A stretch of 64,000 nt of DNA, from assembly GCA_034003625.1 (NCBI GenBank), contig JAVEYG010000001.1, positions 1 to 64,000 of the forward strand. Reading direction: 5' to 3'. The DNA is from GWE2-42-39 sp034003625 (GTDB lineage Bacteria; Bacteroidota; Bacteroidia; Bacteroidales; Prolixibacteraceae). Positions 28,360 to 37,741 of the stretch are shown piece after piece. The notes beneath the pieces are model-generated. The model was not told the DNA's origin. It ran no database searches and saw only the letters and a list, made by a program, of their open reading frames with translations. Within the stretch, counting starts at the first letter, position 1, and every line of letters starts with the position of its first letter. Made by a program: the position numbers and the translations under genes.

Positions 28360-29082
28360 ATGAAACAAATATGGATTATTACCAAACGTGAACTGCAAGC
28401 CACTTTCGACTCACTGATGGCCTACATTACCCTCACTGTTTTTCTCGGACTGAGCGGTTTTTTCACCTGGCTGTACGGCGGCGATGTATTTTTTGTAGGG
28501 CAGGCCAGCCTGCAAACGTTCTTCGGAATTGCCTACTGGACGCTTTTCTTTTTCATCCCGGCGCTCACCATGAAACTGATTGCCGAAGAAAAGAAAACCG
28601 GCACCCTCGAAATACTGCTCACCAAACCGGTCACCGACTGGCAGATTATCTGGGGGAAATTTCTCGCTACCCTGTTGCTGATTGTTATCGCGCTGGCCTT
28701 GACATTCCCTTACTACATCACTATTTGGAACATCGGCCCGGTAGACCACGGGGCTGTGTGGACTGGCTATCTGGGATTAATTTTAATGAGTTCAGCCTAT
28801 ATCAGTATTGGCATTTTTACCAGCAGCGTGACCAACAATCAGATTGTTGCTTTCCTGTTGGCGCTGATGATCGGTATTTTTTTCCACATTATCTTTGGCG
28901 TTTTGGCTTCCGGTTTTTCCGGCACACTGGGAACCATCTTCAACTACCTGAGCCTTTCCACCCATTACGAATCCATCGCACGTGGAGTGGTCGATTCAAA
29001 AGACATCATTTACTTTCTGTCGATCATTTTTCTCGGACTGATTGGTTCTGAAGCTGTTTTAGCAAAACGAAACATCAACTAA
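28360..29082 (+). CDS. ABC transporter permease (GldF/NosY-like)
   Basis: 240 residues with six hydrophobic segments: an N-terminal amphipathic part MKQIWIITKRELQATFDS, then LTVFLGLSGFFTWLYGG, and a last one in IIFLGLIGSEAVLAKRNIN. The phrase LIAEEKKTGTLEILLTKPVTDWQI is the conserved cytoplasmic loop of ABC-2 type permeases of this group. It lies 75 bases after the ATPase gene and 11 before the GldG-like gene. Confidence 0.9.
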   Translation: MKQIWIITKRELQATFDSLMAYITLTVFLGLSGFFTWLYGGDVFFVGQASLQTFFGIAYWTLFFFIPALTMKLIAEEKKTGTLEILLTKPVTDWQIIWGKFLATLLLIVIALALTFPYYITIWNIGPVDHGAVWTGYLGLILMSSAYISIGIFTSSVTNNQIVAFLLALMIGIFFHIIFGVLASGFSGTLGTIFNYLSLSTHYESIARGVVDSKDIIYFLSIIFLGLIGSEAVLAKRNIN

Positions 29083-29093
29083 AGCATCCGGAC

Positions 29094-30608
29094 ATGAACA
29101 CAAAAAAATCACTCATATTATATATTTTAACGGTTACCGGGATTCTCATTTTAGTAAATATCCTTGCCAACCGTTTCTTTTTCCGGCTCGATTTCACGGA
29201 AGATAACCGGTATACCCTAAGCGAAGCAACCAAAAATATCCTGAAGGAACTTAACGACCCGGTAACGGTAACCGCCTATTTCTCAAAAGACCTGCCACCA
29301 CAGATTGCACAAACCAGGAGCGATTTCAAAGATTTATTAGTGGAATACGCCAATAAATCAAAAAGGAACGTGCTGTACGAGTTCATTAATCCGAATGAAA
29401 AGGAAGAAACAGAACAGGAGGCCATGAAAGCAGGAATCTCGCCGGTGGTGATCAACGTTCGGGAAAAAGACCAGGCCGTGCAGAAAAAAGCATATTTAGG
29501 CGCCGTTATCAAATACGGCGACAAAAGCGAAGTAATTCCCTTTATGCAACAGGGGGCAGCTATGGAATATGCACTTTCAACAAGCATCAAGAAACTGACG
29601 GTCAACGACAAACCACTGATCGGGTTCATTCAGGGACACGGCGAACCATCGCTTTCCGAGTTTCAGCAAGCCATGGCTTCACTGAGCGTATTATACAATG
29701 TGGAGACAGTGAACCTCACCGACTCGACCAACCTGAACAAGTACAAAACAGTTTGCATGGCAGCGCCAACCGACTCGATCCCCGCCGGTCACATCGAAAT
29801 GCTCGACCAGTTTCTTGCCGGCGGCGGAAATTTGTATATTGCCGTCAACCGCGTTTTAGGCGATCTGGGACAATTATACGGAAGCGAACTTACTACCGGG
29901 CTCGAATCGTGGCTGGCATCAAAAGGGCTGACAGTGGCACCCAATTTCGTTATCGATGCACAATGTGCTACCGTGAACGTACAACAACAGCAGGGAATGT
30001 TCACCTTCAATACACAAATGACTTTCCCTTATCTGCCTATGGCGAATAATTTTGCCGACCATGCCGTCACCAAAGGGCTTGAAAATGTACTTTTCGAGTT
30101 CGTAAGTCCCCTAAATTTCACCGGCGACACCAGTATCCGCTATCAGCCGCTGGTTTATTCTTCCGATAAATCGGGAACCCAGAACTGCCCGGTATTTTTT
30201 AATATCCAGCAACGATGGACAGAAAATGATTTTCCGCTCTCCAAACTGACACTGGCCGCCCTGCTTGAAGGAAAACTGGCAGGAAATGCCGATTCCAAGC
30301 TGGTCGTAGTGGGTGACGGCGATTTTGCAGTGAACGGAGCCGGACAGACGGCGCGTCAGCGCCAGCCCGACAATGTGAGCCTGATGGTAAACGCCATTGA
30401 TTACCTTTCGGACGATACCGGCCTGATCGATCTCCGTACCAAAGAGGTTACTTCCCGCCCGATTGACCAGTTGGAGGACGGAACCAAAACATTGCTGAAA
30501 TACCTGAATTTCCTGTTGCCCGTTTTACTGATCATCGCCATTGGCCTGATCAATGCACAGCGAAACCGTATCCGCCGCATGAAACGCATGTACGACGATT
30601 ATGTGTAA
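29094..30608 (+). CDS. GldG-family ABC auxiliary protein
   Basis: 504 residues: an N-terminal transmembrane helix (LILYILTVTGILILVNILANRF), a large periplasmic domain of the ABC_transp_aux type (FTEDNRYTLSEATKNILKEL, FIQGHGEPSL, LVVVGDGDFAVN), and a C-terminal membrane helix followed by a basic tail (LLIIAIGLINAQRNRIRRMKR). It is probably a periplasmic component of the transporter made with the ATPase and permease. The substrate is unknown. Confidence 0.9.
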   Translation: MNTKKSLILYILTVTGILILVNILANRFFFRLDFTEDNRYTLSEATKNILKELNDPVTVTAYFSKDLPPQIAQTRSDFKDLLVEYANKSKRNVLYEFINPNEKEETEQEAMKAGISPVVINVREKDQAVQKKAYLGAVIKYGDKSEVIPFMQQGAAMEYALSTSIKKLTVNDKPLIGFIQGHGEPSLSEFQQAMASLSVLYNVETVNLTDSTNLNKYKTVCMAAPTDSIPAGHIEMLDQFLAGGGNLYIAVNRVLGDLGQLYGSELTTGLESWLASKGLTVAPNFVIDAQCATVNVQQQQGMFTFNTQMTFPYLPMANNFADHAVTKGLENVLFEFVSPLNFTGDTSIRYQPLVYSSDKSGTQNCPVFFNIQQRWTENDFPLSKLTLAALLEGKLAGNADSKLVVVGDGDFAVNGAGQTARQRQPDNVSLMVNAIDYLSDDTGLIDLRTKEVTSRPIDQLEDGTKTLLKYLNFLLPVLLIIAIGLINAQRNRIRRMKRMYDDYV

Positions 30609-30624
30609 TCCAAAAAATGATATC

Positions 30625-31548
30625 ATGTTTCGAAAAATCAATCAAAAAACCATACTGATCCTGTTTGTTGTTCTGCTGGTGCTTGTCGTTGGCATCAACC
30701 TCATCAACCGGCAGAAAAACGAACGGACTTTTAAAGACTACCTAGTAGAAGTAAACGCCGATGACATCACCGCCATTCTGCTTTACCCGAAATCGATGAA
30801 CGGACAGGAAATAAAACTTGAAAAAGAAGAAGGTTCGTGGAAGGTCTCCGAAGAAGAAAAAAAATATCCTGCCGACAAGAATACGGTTTCTACCCTCATC
30901 AGCGAATTGAACCGTATAAAACCAGAAAGCGTGGCCACCACCAGCAGGCCACGCTGGGCGCACTACGAAGTGACCGATTCGCTCGCCACCAGAGTAGTAC
31001 TGAAAAGCAAAGGCAAAAAAGTAGCCGAAGTGCTGATCGGGAAAATGTCGTTCCCACAGCCTCAAAAAGCAACTTCCTACGTTCGTGTGGCTGGTGATGA
31101 GGTGGTTTACGGAATAGACGGGTACCTGCCGATGACTTTCAACCGGGACATGAATTCGTTCCGCGACAAAACAGTAGCAGACGTAAAAAAAAGTGGGCTC
31201 ACCCGCCTGACATTCACGAATCCAAACGACGGGACGTTTATACTCGAAAAGGGAGATAAAAGCTGGATGATCGGCCCTGCTCCTGCCGACTCGGCTGCAG
31301 TTGCCGGCTTCCTCTCAGGCCTGCAAAACCTGAAACATGCGGTATTTACCGATGAAGCACCTGTTGGCGAACCGCTTTACAAACTCAAAATAGAAGGGAA
31401 CAACATGGCTGAAGCAATTGAACTGGCCGGTTACGCTGCGCTGAACGACAAACTCACCGTAACCAGCAGCCTGAACAAAGGCAGCTATTTCGACGGCGAA
31501 AACCTGAAGGAAAAAATTTTTCTTCCAAAATCAGATTTTCTGAAATAA
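30625..31548 (+). CDS. DUF4340 protein of the ABC operon
   Basis: About 307 residues with an N-terminal helix (TILILFVVLLVLVVGINL) and a periplasmic DUF4340 domain (KLEKEEGSWKVSEEEKKYPADK, VVLKSKGKKVAEVLIGK). I place the start at the second ATG (FRKINQKTI); an upstream ATG would overlap the GldG-like gene and adds an unlikely 8 residues. DUF4340 proteins accompany GldG-type transporters and probably act with them in the periplasm. Confidence 0.85.
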   Translation: MFRKINQKTILILFVVLLVLVVGINLINRQKNERTFKDYLVEVNADDITAILLYPKSMNGQEIKLEKEEGSWKVSEEEKKYPADKNTVSTLISELNRIKPESVATTSRPRWAHYEVTDSLATRVVLKSKGKKVAEVLIGKMSFPQPQKATSYVRVAGDEVVYGIDGYLPMTFNRDMNSFRDKTVADVKKSGLTRLTFTNPNDGTFILEKGDKSWMIGPAPADSAAVAGFLSGLQNLKHAVFTDEAPVGEPLYKLKIEGNNMAEAIELAGYAALNDKLTVTSSLNKGSYFDGENLKEKIFLPKSDFLK

Positions 31549-32001
31549 TTCCGGGAGCCATCAAAAAAGGGAAATCACATCCATACCTGATCCTGGGGCG
31601 ATTTGTGGTGAAATATGTATTGAATCACAAATCGCCTCAGAGAAAAATCACGGCTGTTCAATCCTAATTAGTCCTCCTTTAAAAAGTGATTTTCAATATT
31701 CAATTAACAAGCATAACGCTGTAACTCAAAAATCAAATTTGAATTTTAAGTTTTACAATGTTTTGACGGTTCATATAGTTTGCCACGGTGTTAAGCCCTG
31801 AATACCGGGTAATGTTACTACCCGTAAATGAGGCCTTTACAACTCTTGATTGGTTCTTCAACTTTTTATTCCTATTTTTCATCCCAAAAGTGATTGTTCT
31901 TTGTTCTTATTTCTATTCGTAAAAATTTAAAAATAAGCAAATTAAATCACTTCCTTTTCTTTTTATTTTAGATCTTCAAGTAATAACCAATACTTTTCGA
32001 A
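31549..32001. other. Intergenic region after the ABC operon
   Basis: No gene. It contains an 11-bp perfect inverted repeat at 31597-31607 and 31626-31636 (GGCGATTTGTG and its complement), which may end the ABC transcript although no T-run follows. It also holds the first copy of a ~60-base direct repeat at 31665-31724, and AT-rich sequence before the next gene. Confidence 0.55.
31665..31724 (+). repeat. Direct repeat, copy 1, upstream of the BNR gene
   Basis: A 60-base segment beginning TAATTAGTCCTCC and ending GCATAACGCTGTAA. It matches 33439-33495 at about 54 positions, in the same orientation, on the other side of the BNR-propeller gene. Confidence 0.85.
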
Positions 32002-33441
32002 ATGAAATTACAGTTACTGTCCGTTTTCCTGTTTGCAATATTGTGTTTTGGTGCAAACTGTAAAAAAACATCTTCTTCAGGTGAAGGGACAGATACCAAT
32101 TCAGGAGTCAAAAATAAAGCCGCCGGCTATAAAAGTATATGGTTTGAATTGAACCAAAAATATGAATATGGCGATAAGTATTCCGGTGCTTTGGGTACTT
32201 ACACTGCCAAACACGTTCCGCTGGCCATTTATGCCGAAGAAGTTGATAAAACGTTTTTTGTGTACGGCGGAACCACCAGAGACACAACGCGCTACCTGCT
32301 TTGTATGATCGGAGAATACGACCATCAGAAAGGGACCGTATCGAAACCGACCATCGTGTATGATAAAAAAGGCGTCAACGACCCGCACGACAACCCTTCG
32401 TTGATGATTAGCGACGATGGCCATCTATGGGTATTTGTCAGCGGACGGGGAAGGACACGCCCCGGATTTAAGTTCCGGAGCAAGAACCCCTTTGATATTA
32501 ATGAATTTGAAGTGATCACGGAAGAAGAAATGACTTACCCTCAACCCTGGAATACCGACAAAGGCTACTTGCACCTTTTTACAAAATACACGGGAGTGAG
32601 GCAGTTGTATTTCGAATCAAGCAGCGATGGCATGAACTGGACTGAGGATAAGCTGCTGGCAGCCATCCCTGTTAAGGAAGGCGAAAAGTCGGGGCACTAC
32701 CAAACGAGCGCGTACTTTAAGGGAGGAAAAGTTGGCACCTTTTTCAATCGCCATCCCGATGGGAATGTGGACAAAAGAACAGATTTGTATTACATTGAGA
32801 CCAGCGATCTCGGAGAAAGCTGGACCAATATACAAGGTACAACTTTGCAAATTCCCCTTTTACAACGCGAAAACCCGGCACAGATAATCGACTACCAGTC
32901 GCAGGCAAAAAATGTATACATGAAAGACATGGGCTTCGATTCCAACGGCAATCCGGCTTGTCTGTACATTCGCAGCAATGGCCACGAACCCGGGCCGAAA
33001 AGTGCGCCGTATGAATGGTGCATCACCAGATGGGACGGAAAAGCATGGCAAACAACGGTCATCACCGAGTCGGATCACAATTACGATATGGGCAGTTTGT
33101 CCATTTCAGAAAATGAATGGAAAGTGGTGGCTCCTACTGCCACAAGCCCGCAAAAATGGGGCGTTGGCGGCGAACTGGAAGTATGGCAGTCGACCAATAA
33201 GGGCGAAAGCTGGGAAAAAATCCGCGAGTTGACCAACAACAGCAAGTTTAACCATTCTTATGTGCGCAGGCCGCTTCATTACAAAGCGCCTTTCTGCTTT
33301 TTCTGGGCTGATGGACATCCGCACAAATTCAGCAAATCGGAACTTTACTTTGGCGACTTCGATGGCAATGTTTGGAAATTGCCTTATGATATGAAGGAAG
33401 AAAATGAAAAACCTGTACAAGTATTCTTTAACAAGAATTAA
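32002..33441 (+). CDS. BNR-4 beta-propeller lipoprotein, possible polysaccharide lyase
   Basis: 479 residues with a lipoprotein signal (Cys20 in CFGANCKK) and a seven-bladed-propeller type body of the BNR-4 family: FVYGGTTRDTTRYLLCMIGEYD, NDPHDNPSLMISDDGHLWVFVSG, and HSYVRRPL near the end. The BNR-4 fold includes secreted lyases acting on ulvan-like and rhamnosyl-glucuronate glycans, as well as uncharacterised exo-enzymes. His, Tyr and Arg residues that could be catalytic are present in these motifs, but I cannot assign a linkage. It would supply unsaturated uronides to the GH88 enzyme if it is a lyase. It is bounded on both sides by copies of a direct repeat. Confidence 0.7.
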   Translation: MKLQLLSVFLFAILCFGANCKKTSSSGEGTDTNSGVKNKAAGYKSIWFELNQKYEYGDKYSGALGTYTAKHVPLAIYAEEVDKTFFVYGGTTRDTTRYLLCMIGEYDHQKGTVSKPTIVYDKKGVNDPHDNPSLMISDDGHLWVFVSGRGRTRPGFKFRSKNPFDINEFEVITEEEMTYPQPWNTDKGYLHLFTKYTGVRQLYFESSSDGMNWTEDKLLAAIPVKEGEKSGHYQTSAYFKGGKVGTFFNRHPDGNVDKRTDLYYIETSDLGESWTNIQGTTLQIPLLQRENPAQIIDYQSQAKNVYMKDMGFDSNGNPACLYIRSNGHEPGPKSAPYEWCITRWDGKAWQTTVITESDHNYDMGSLSISENEWKVVAPTATSPQKWGVGGELEVWQSTNKGESWEKIRELTNNSKFNHSYVRRPLHYKAPFCFFWADGHPHKFSKSELYFGDFDGNVWKLPYDMKEENEKPVQVFFNKN

Positions 33442-33495
33442 TTAGTCCTCCCTAAAAGTGGTTTTCAATATTCAATTAACAGCATAACGCTGTAA
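33439..33495 (+). repeat. Direct repeat, copy 2, at the end of the BNR gene
   Basis: Its first three bases are the stop codon of the BNR gene. It has two small gaps and a few changes against copy 1 at 31665-31724 and ends in the same phrase GCATAACGCTGTAA. Confidence 0.85.
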
Positions 33496-33513
33496 TTTTA
33501 TTGTTAACGGTTC

Positions 33514-34515
33514 TTGGACAGCCAACCTGATAGCCCATTCTTTTTTCACGGTTTGAAAAACAATTATATGTTCCGTTCTCTGTGTTTCCGTCGTGAATTT
33601 TGGGTCGGTTATGTTCATGACAAAACCTATAATTTATGGTCTTACGGGGCAAGAATAAAATTACTGGCCGGGATGTCTGTGCTGCATCCCAATGTTCATC
33701 TGGGTATTGAAACAGGTTCAAATGTTGAATTTATCAGTTTATCTTTATCGGGAAATGCAAAAGTTTCTTTCCCTTTTGCCAAATCGTATGACGAAAATGA
33801 CAACACCCGGAATATTTCAAGCAACTTCGAAGCAATAAACTATCTTTTGGGTGTTGGAAATTGGGAGACAGGTATCGATTTTTCAGCACGTTACAGAGGT
33901 TTTCCGGATTGGGAATTTGATTTTTGCGTCGCAAACGTAGGGTTTGTCCGGTGGAATAAAAATTTGAACGGAATGGATGCCAACGGTATATACACATGGA
34001 AAAGACTTGACCTCTCTGCCATGCTTGAGCCAAATGGCTTTAAAAACTTTCTGGACGAGGTAAAATCTGTTTCTGTAAAAGATTCGATATTCTCGGAACT
34101 CGGTATTGCAGATAACCACAAACCTTTTATTACGACAATCCCAACTTCAGTTTTGTGGAGCGCGAAATACATGTTAAGCAAGAATGTAGATGTTGCAATT
34201 ATTGACCGGATATTTTATGCAGATCAATTCGTTCAGAACAGCCTGGCAGTATCCGGAAATCTGAAAATTGGTAAGTACCTAACATTAAGTACAGGTTTCC
34301 TGATTCAAAAAAATACATTCGGGGACATAATGTTCGGGTGCGGTATCAATCAGGAAAATGTAAGTTTTTATATGGGTTCTGACAATATTGTATCATTTTT
34401 TAATCCCGACGGCGTAAAAAACTTCAGCCTTAGTTTTGGATTAAACTACCGGTTCGTTTATCGGGACCGGATTAAAAAAGAACTGATAAAAAATATGCCG
34501 TTTTTCCGGACTTAA
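33514..34515 (+). pseudogene. 5'-truncated outer-membrane barrel gene (DUF5723-like)
   Basis: The protein reads as the middle and C-terminal part of a beta-barrel protein: FWVGYVHDKTYNLWSYGARIKLLAG, SISLS-type strands, and an ending FSLSFGLNYRFVYRDR. This resembles DUF5723 proteins, which start with a signal peptide and about 120 more residues. Here the first ~25 codons (DSQPDSPFFFHGL) do not look like a signal peptide, and no N-terminal half is found upstream, where the direct repeat and the BNR gene lie. It is probably a remnant; the family call is moderate. Confidence 0.5.
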
Positions 34516-34618
34516 AATTCATAACGAAGCCGGACTATCACAGAATATTTTCATTTCATGCCGAAAATCACTACTGGTTGTTCTATTTTCTTAATTTTAC
34601 GATGAAATACTCTGAACA

Positions 34619-34999
34619 ATGCTCAAAACCATTCTCATTGTCGGCGCCGGCGGGTTTATCGGCAGTATAGCCCGGTACCTGGCACAGGTATATGTCGAAA
34701 AAATATTTCATACTACCTTTCCATTAGGCACTTTCGTCGCCAATCTGCTGGGCTGTTTCATTATCGGGATTGTATTTGCCATTGCCGAAAAAGGAAACCT
34801 GATGAGCCCCGAATGGCGTATCTTTCTCACCGTCGGATTTTGCGGCGGGTTCACTACTTTTTCGTCGTTTGCATACAACAATTTCTCCTTTCTGAAAGAG
34901 CAGACCTTCGTTCCGCTTTTTATGAATATCGGACTGAGCGTGGTCGTCGGAATTCTGGCGGTTTACCTCGGGATATTGCTGGTGCGTTCTGTTCTATAA
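34619..34999 (+). CDS. crcB: Fluoride ion channel
   Basis: A 126-residue, four-helix membrane protein of the Fluc/CrcB family that exports fluoride as a dual-topology dimer. Conserved phrases: GAGGFIGSIARYLAQ at the N-terminus, FPLGTFVANLLGCFIIG, and VGFCGGFTTFSSFAYNNF with the Phe-box and central Na+ site. I see no fluoride riboswitch in the 103 bases before it. It is followed after 11 bases by a DUF190 gene, a common pairing. Confidence 0.94.
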   Translation: MLKTILIVGAGGFIGSIARYLAQVYVEKIFHTTFPLGTFVANLLGCFIIGIVFAIAEKGNLMSPEWRIFLTVGFCGGFTTFSSFAYNNFSFLKEQTFVPLFMNIGLSVVVGILAVYLGILLVRSVL

Positions 35000-35010
35000 A
35001 ATTAACAACT

Positions 35011-35379
35011 ATGACTTTACAAAAAGGAAAAGCCCAAATCCTGAAAATATATCTTGGAGAAGCCGATCATTACCGGGGAAAACCATTGTACGAAGCGCTG
35101 GTACTGAAAGCCCGCGAAGCAGGTATGGCGGGCGCTACAGCATACAAGGGAATGTTGTCGTTTGGGGCCAGCCATTCGATTCACACCCTGAAAATATTTG
35201 CGCTTTCATCCGATTTGCCGGTAATTGTTGAAATCGTCGATTCCCTGGAGAAGATCAGGATTTTTGCCGGGCAGGCAAATGAAATGCTTGAGAAATCAGG
35301 AAAAGGGGCGCTTGTCACCGTCCAGGACTTAGAGATCATAAATTACAGGCCCGGAGAAAAATACAAACAGGTTAAATGA
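35011..35379 (+). CDS. DUF190 protein
   Basis: 122 residues with a GlnB-like ferredoxin fold: KAQILKIYLGEADHYRGKPLYEALV, REAGMAGATAYKGMLSFGA, and LPVIVEIVDSLEKI. DUF190 genes often follow crcB, suggesting a regulatory or accessory role in fluoride handling, but this is untested. I take the ATG of TLQKGKAQ; the long open frame upstream overlaps crcB and is a shadow. Confidence 0.88.
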   Translation: MTLQKGKAQILKIYLGEADHYRGKPLYEALVLKAREAGMAGATAYKGMLSFGASHSIHTLKIFALSSDLPVIVEIVDSLEKIRIFAGQANEMLEKSGKGALVTVQDLEIINYRPGEKYKQVK

Positions 35380-35434
35380 TCTTAAACAAGCAGGAAGAAA
35401 GCAGGTTCCCGTGATTTTATTCAACCGGAATTGT

Positions 35435-35442
35435 TATATTTG
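35435..35442 (+). promoter_or_regulatory. -7 box of the enolase promoter
   Basis: TATATTTG at 35435-35442 matches TAnnTTTG, 83 bases before the eno start. The -33 region is not well matched. Confidence 0.55.
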
Positions 35443-35524
35443 CCTGCTGTTTTGAAAACAGTAAAATCAGTTTCTTGCAACAATTCAAATTATACAAACG
35501 TTTAATTTTAAACTATAAACCATC

Positions 35525-36826
35525 ATGTTAATTAATAAAGTAGTTGGTAGAGAAATTCTGGATTCGCGTGGCAACCCAACCGTAGAAGTTGAAATTACCC
35601 TTGAATGTGGCGCCGTTGGGTTGGCTGCTGTTCCGTCAGGTGCATCAACCGGTGAAAACGAAGCCCTCGAATTGCGCGACGGCGATAAAGGCCGTTACTT
35701 AGGAAAAGGCGTTTTAAAAGCGGTTGAAAATGTGAATACCGTGATTGCCCGTGAAATCATTGGCATGGATGCAAGCGACCAGGTTACTATCGACAAAAAA
35801 CTGTTGGAACTCGACGGTACAAAAACAAAAAGTAAACTGGGCGCCAACGCCATGTTGGGCGTTTCTTTGGCTGCCGCCAAAGCTGCCGCCGCTGCACTGG
35901 GCCTTCCCTTGTACCGCTACATTGGCGGTACCAATGCAAAAACATTACCGGTACCGATGATGAATATCATCAATGGCGGTTCTCATTCCGACGCCCCTAT
36001 CGCCTTTCAGGAATTCATGATCCGTCCGATCGGCGCCCCTTCCTTCCGTGAAGGCCTGCGCATGGGAGCTGAAGTATTCCACAGCCTGAAAAAAGTATTG
36101 CACAAACGCGGGCTCAGTACTGCTGTTGGCGACGAAGGCGGTTTTGCCCCTGCACTCGACGGAACAGAAGATGCGTTGAACTCGATTATCGAAGCCATTA
36201 AAAATGCAGGGTACAAGCCAGGCCGTAAAGAAGACGGTGGCGACGTGTCAATTGCCTTAGACTGTGCTGCTTCTGAATTTTACGAAGACGGAATCTATGA
36301 TTATAGCAAATTTGAAGGAGCTACCGGTGCGAAAAGAGCCCGTGCCGAACAGGTTGCATTCCTTGCCGGATTGGTTGAAAAATACCCGATCGATTCCATC
36401 GAGGACGGCTGCGACGAGGGCGACTGGGAAGGCTGGAAAATGCTGACCGACGCCATTGGCGGAAAATGCCAGCTGGTAGGTGACGACCTGTTTGTAACCA
36501 ACGTTGAATATCTGAAGAAAGGGATCGAACTGGGAGCTGCCAATTCCATCCTCATCAAAGTGAATCAGATTGGTACATTGACCGAAACACTGGATGCCAT
36601 TGAAATGGCCCATCGCGCAGGATATACTTCGGTAACTTCACACCGTTCGGGTGAAACCGAGGATTCGACCATTGCCGATATTGCTGTTGCAACCAATTCA
36701 GGACAAATTAAAACCGGTTCGCTAAGCCGTTCCGACCGTATGGCCAAGTACAACCAGCTGCTCCGTATCGAAGAACAACTGGGCAATTCAGCTATCTACG
36801 GATACAAAAAAGTATACAGGAAATAA
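35525..36826 (+). CDS. eno: Enolase
   Basis: Interconverts 2-phosphoglycerate and phosphoenolpyruvate in glycolysis. 433 residues, normal length. Visible landmarks: REILDSRGNPTVEVE, GASTGENEALELRDGD, AVGDEGGFAP, the Mg2+ ligands in IALDCAASEF and SIEDG, the catalytic Lys in NSILIKVNQIGTLTET, and SHRSGETED. A rho-independent terminator follows directly. Confidence 0.98.
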   Translation: MLINKVVGREILDSRGNPTVEVEITLECGAVGLAAVPSGASTGENEALELRDGDKGRYLGKGVLKAVENVNTVIAREIIGMDASDQVTIDKKLLELDGTKTKSKLGANAMLGVSLAAAKAAAAALGLPLYRYIGGTNAKTLPVPMMNIINGGSHSDAPIAFQEFMIRPIGAPSFREGLRMGAEVFHSLKKVLHKRGLSTAVGDEGGFAPALDGTEDALNSIIEAIKNAGYKPGRKEDGGDVSIALDCAASEFYEDGIYDYSKFEGATGAKRARAEQVAFLAGLVEKYPIDSIEDGCDEGDWEGWKMLTDAIGGKCQLVGDDLFVTNVEYLKKGIELGAANSILIKVNQIGTLTETLDAIEMAHRAGYTSVTSHRSGETEDSTIADIAVATNSGQIKTGSLSRSDRMAKYNQLLRIEEQLGNSAIYGYKKVYRK

Positions 36827-36847
36827 TTTCCGAACACAAATCTTACG

Positions 36848-36880
36848 AAAAGCCGTCTCTGTAAAAGGCGGCTTTTTTTC
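36848..36880 (+). terminator. Terminator after eno
   Basis: AAAAGCCGTC (36848-36857), a nine-base loop, GGCGGC and seven Ts to 36879. One G-T pair in the stem. Confidence 0.85.
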
Positions 36881-36946
36881 TGAATTTAGGCAGGCAACTG
36901 AAGGTATGCCGGAATTCCGATCCCGGTTTAAAAAACTTTCTGTTTG

Positions 36947-36978
36947 TTTCGCCGATTTACCTTGCTTTTGTAGTTTTG
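36947..36978 (+). promoter_or_regulatory. Promoter of the yggS-type gene
   Basis: TAGTTTTG at 36971-36978 is an exact TAnnTTTG box; TTTC at 36947-36950, 20 bases upstream, is a near -33 box. The ATG follows 17 bases after the -7 box, implying a very short leader. Confidence 0.5.
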
Positions 36979-36995
36979 CGAATCAACCTCGGAAC

Positions 36996-37670
36996 ATGGA
37001 AATTGCAGAAAAAATAAAACAGATCAGATCGGGCCTTCCGGCAGGCGTTAAGTTAATAGCCGTATCGAAGACGAAACCTGTCGGGGATATTATGGAGGCA
37101 TACAGGGCCGGACAAAGAATATTCGGAGAAAATAAGGTACAGGAAATGGTCGCCAAATACGAAGAACTCCCGAAAGACATTGAATGGCACCTTATCGGTC
37201 ATTTACAGACCAACAAAGTAAAATACATTGCTTCTTTTGTAAGTATGATCCACGCCGTTGATTCGTTGAAACTACTGATAACCATAGATAAAGAAGCCAA
37301 AAAAGCCGGACGGGTTATTCCGTGCCTGCTTCAATTCCATATTGCCGAAGAAGACACCAAGTTCGGGCTGGACCAGGAAGAAGCTGCCGGGCTTTTACAG
37401 TCCGAAGAGTTCAAGAATGCAACTCATGTAAAAATTGCCGGAGTGATGGGAATGGCCACTTTTACCGACGACATAACCCGGATACGGCGCGAATTCTCGG
37501 GTTTGAAAAAAACCTTTGAAATGCTGAAAGCTAATTTTTTCCCTGGCAACGACAGTTTCTGTGAAATATCAATGGGTATGTCCGATGATTATCTGGTTGC
37601 CATTGAAGAAGGCAGTACCATGGTACGGATCGGCAGTTCTATTTTCGGTGCCAGAAATTATCAACCGTAA
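36996..37670 (+). CDS. Pyridoxal phosphate homeostasis protein (YggS/PLPBP)
   Basis: 224 residues. YggS-type fold type III PLP-binding protein that keeps PLP levels in balance without known catalysis. Landmarks: VKLIAVSKTKP with the PLP Lys, FGENKVQEMVAKYEEL, WHLIGHLQTNKVKYI, and CEISMGMSDDYLVAIEEGSTMVRIGSSIFG in pieces. The start is the ATG of EIAEKIKQ; the preceding promoter box shows that an upstream ATG 30 codons earlier is not used. Confidence 0.93.
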   Translation: MEIAEKIKQIRSGLPAGVKLIAVSKTKPVGDIMEAYRAGQRIFGENKVQEMVAKYEELPKDIEWHLIGHLQTNKVKYIASFVSMIHAVDSLKLLITIDKEAKKAGRVIPCLLQFHIAEEDTKFGLDQEEAAGLLQSEEFKNATHVKIAGVMGMATFTDDITRIRREFSGLKKTFEMLKANFFPGNDSFCEISMGMSDDYLVAIEEGSTMVRIGSSIFGARNYQP

Positions 37671-37741
37671 ATTTTAACAATCCAATTAGTACAATTCACA
37701 AAGGATACGTTTCAAACAAACTCAAATACCGGAAATATAAA

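Noticed and set aside
27355..31548. Assignment of the ABC operon to gliding motility (gldA, gldF, gldG)
   Set aside because: The same operon with DUF4340 occurs widely in non-gliding bacteria, and no other gliding gene is in the window.
31665..33495. Integron attC sites as an explanation of the direct repeats around the BNR gene
   Set aside because: The core-site consensus and the required extended inverted symmetry are not present, and no integrase gene is near.
34516..34618. Fluoride riboswitch before crcB
   Set aside because: I looked for the conserved pseudoknot elements and found none in the 103 bases available.
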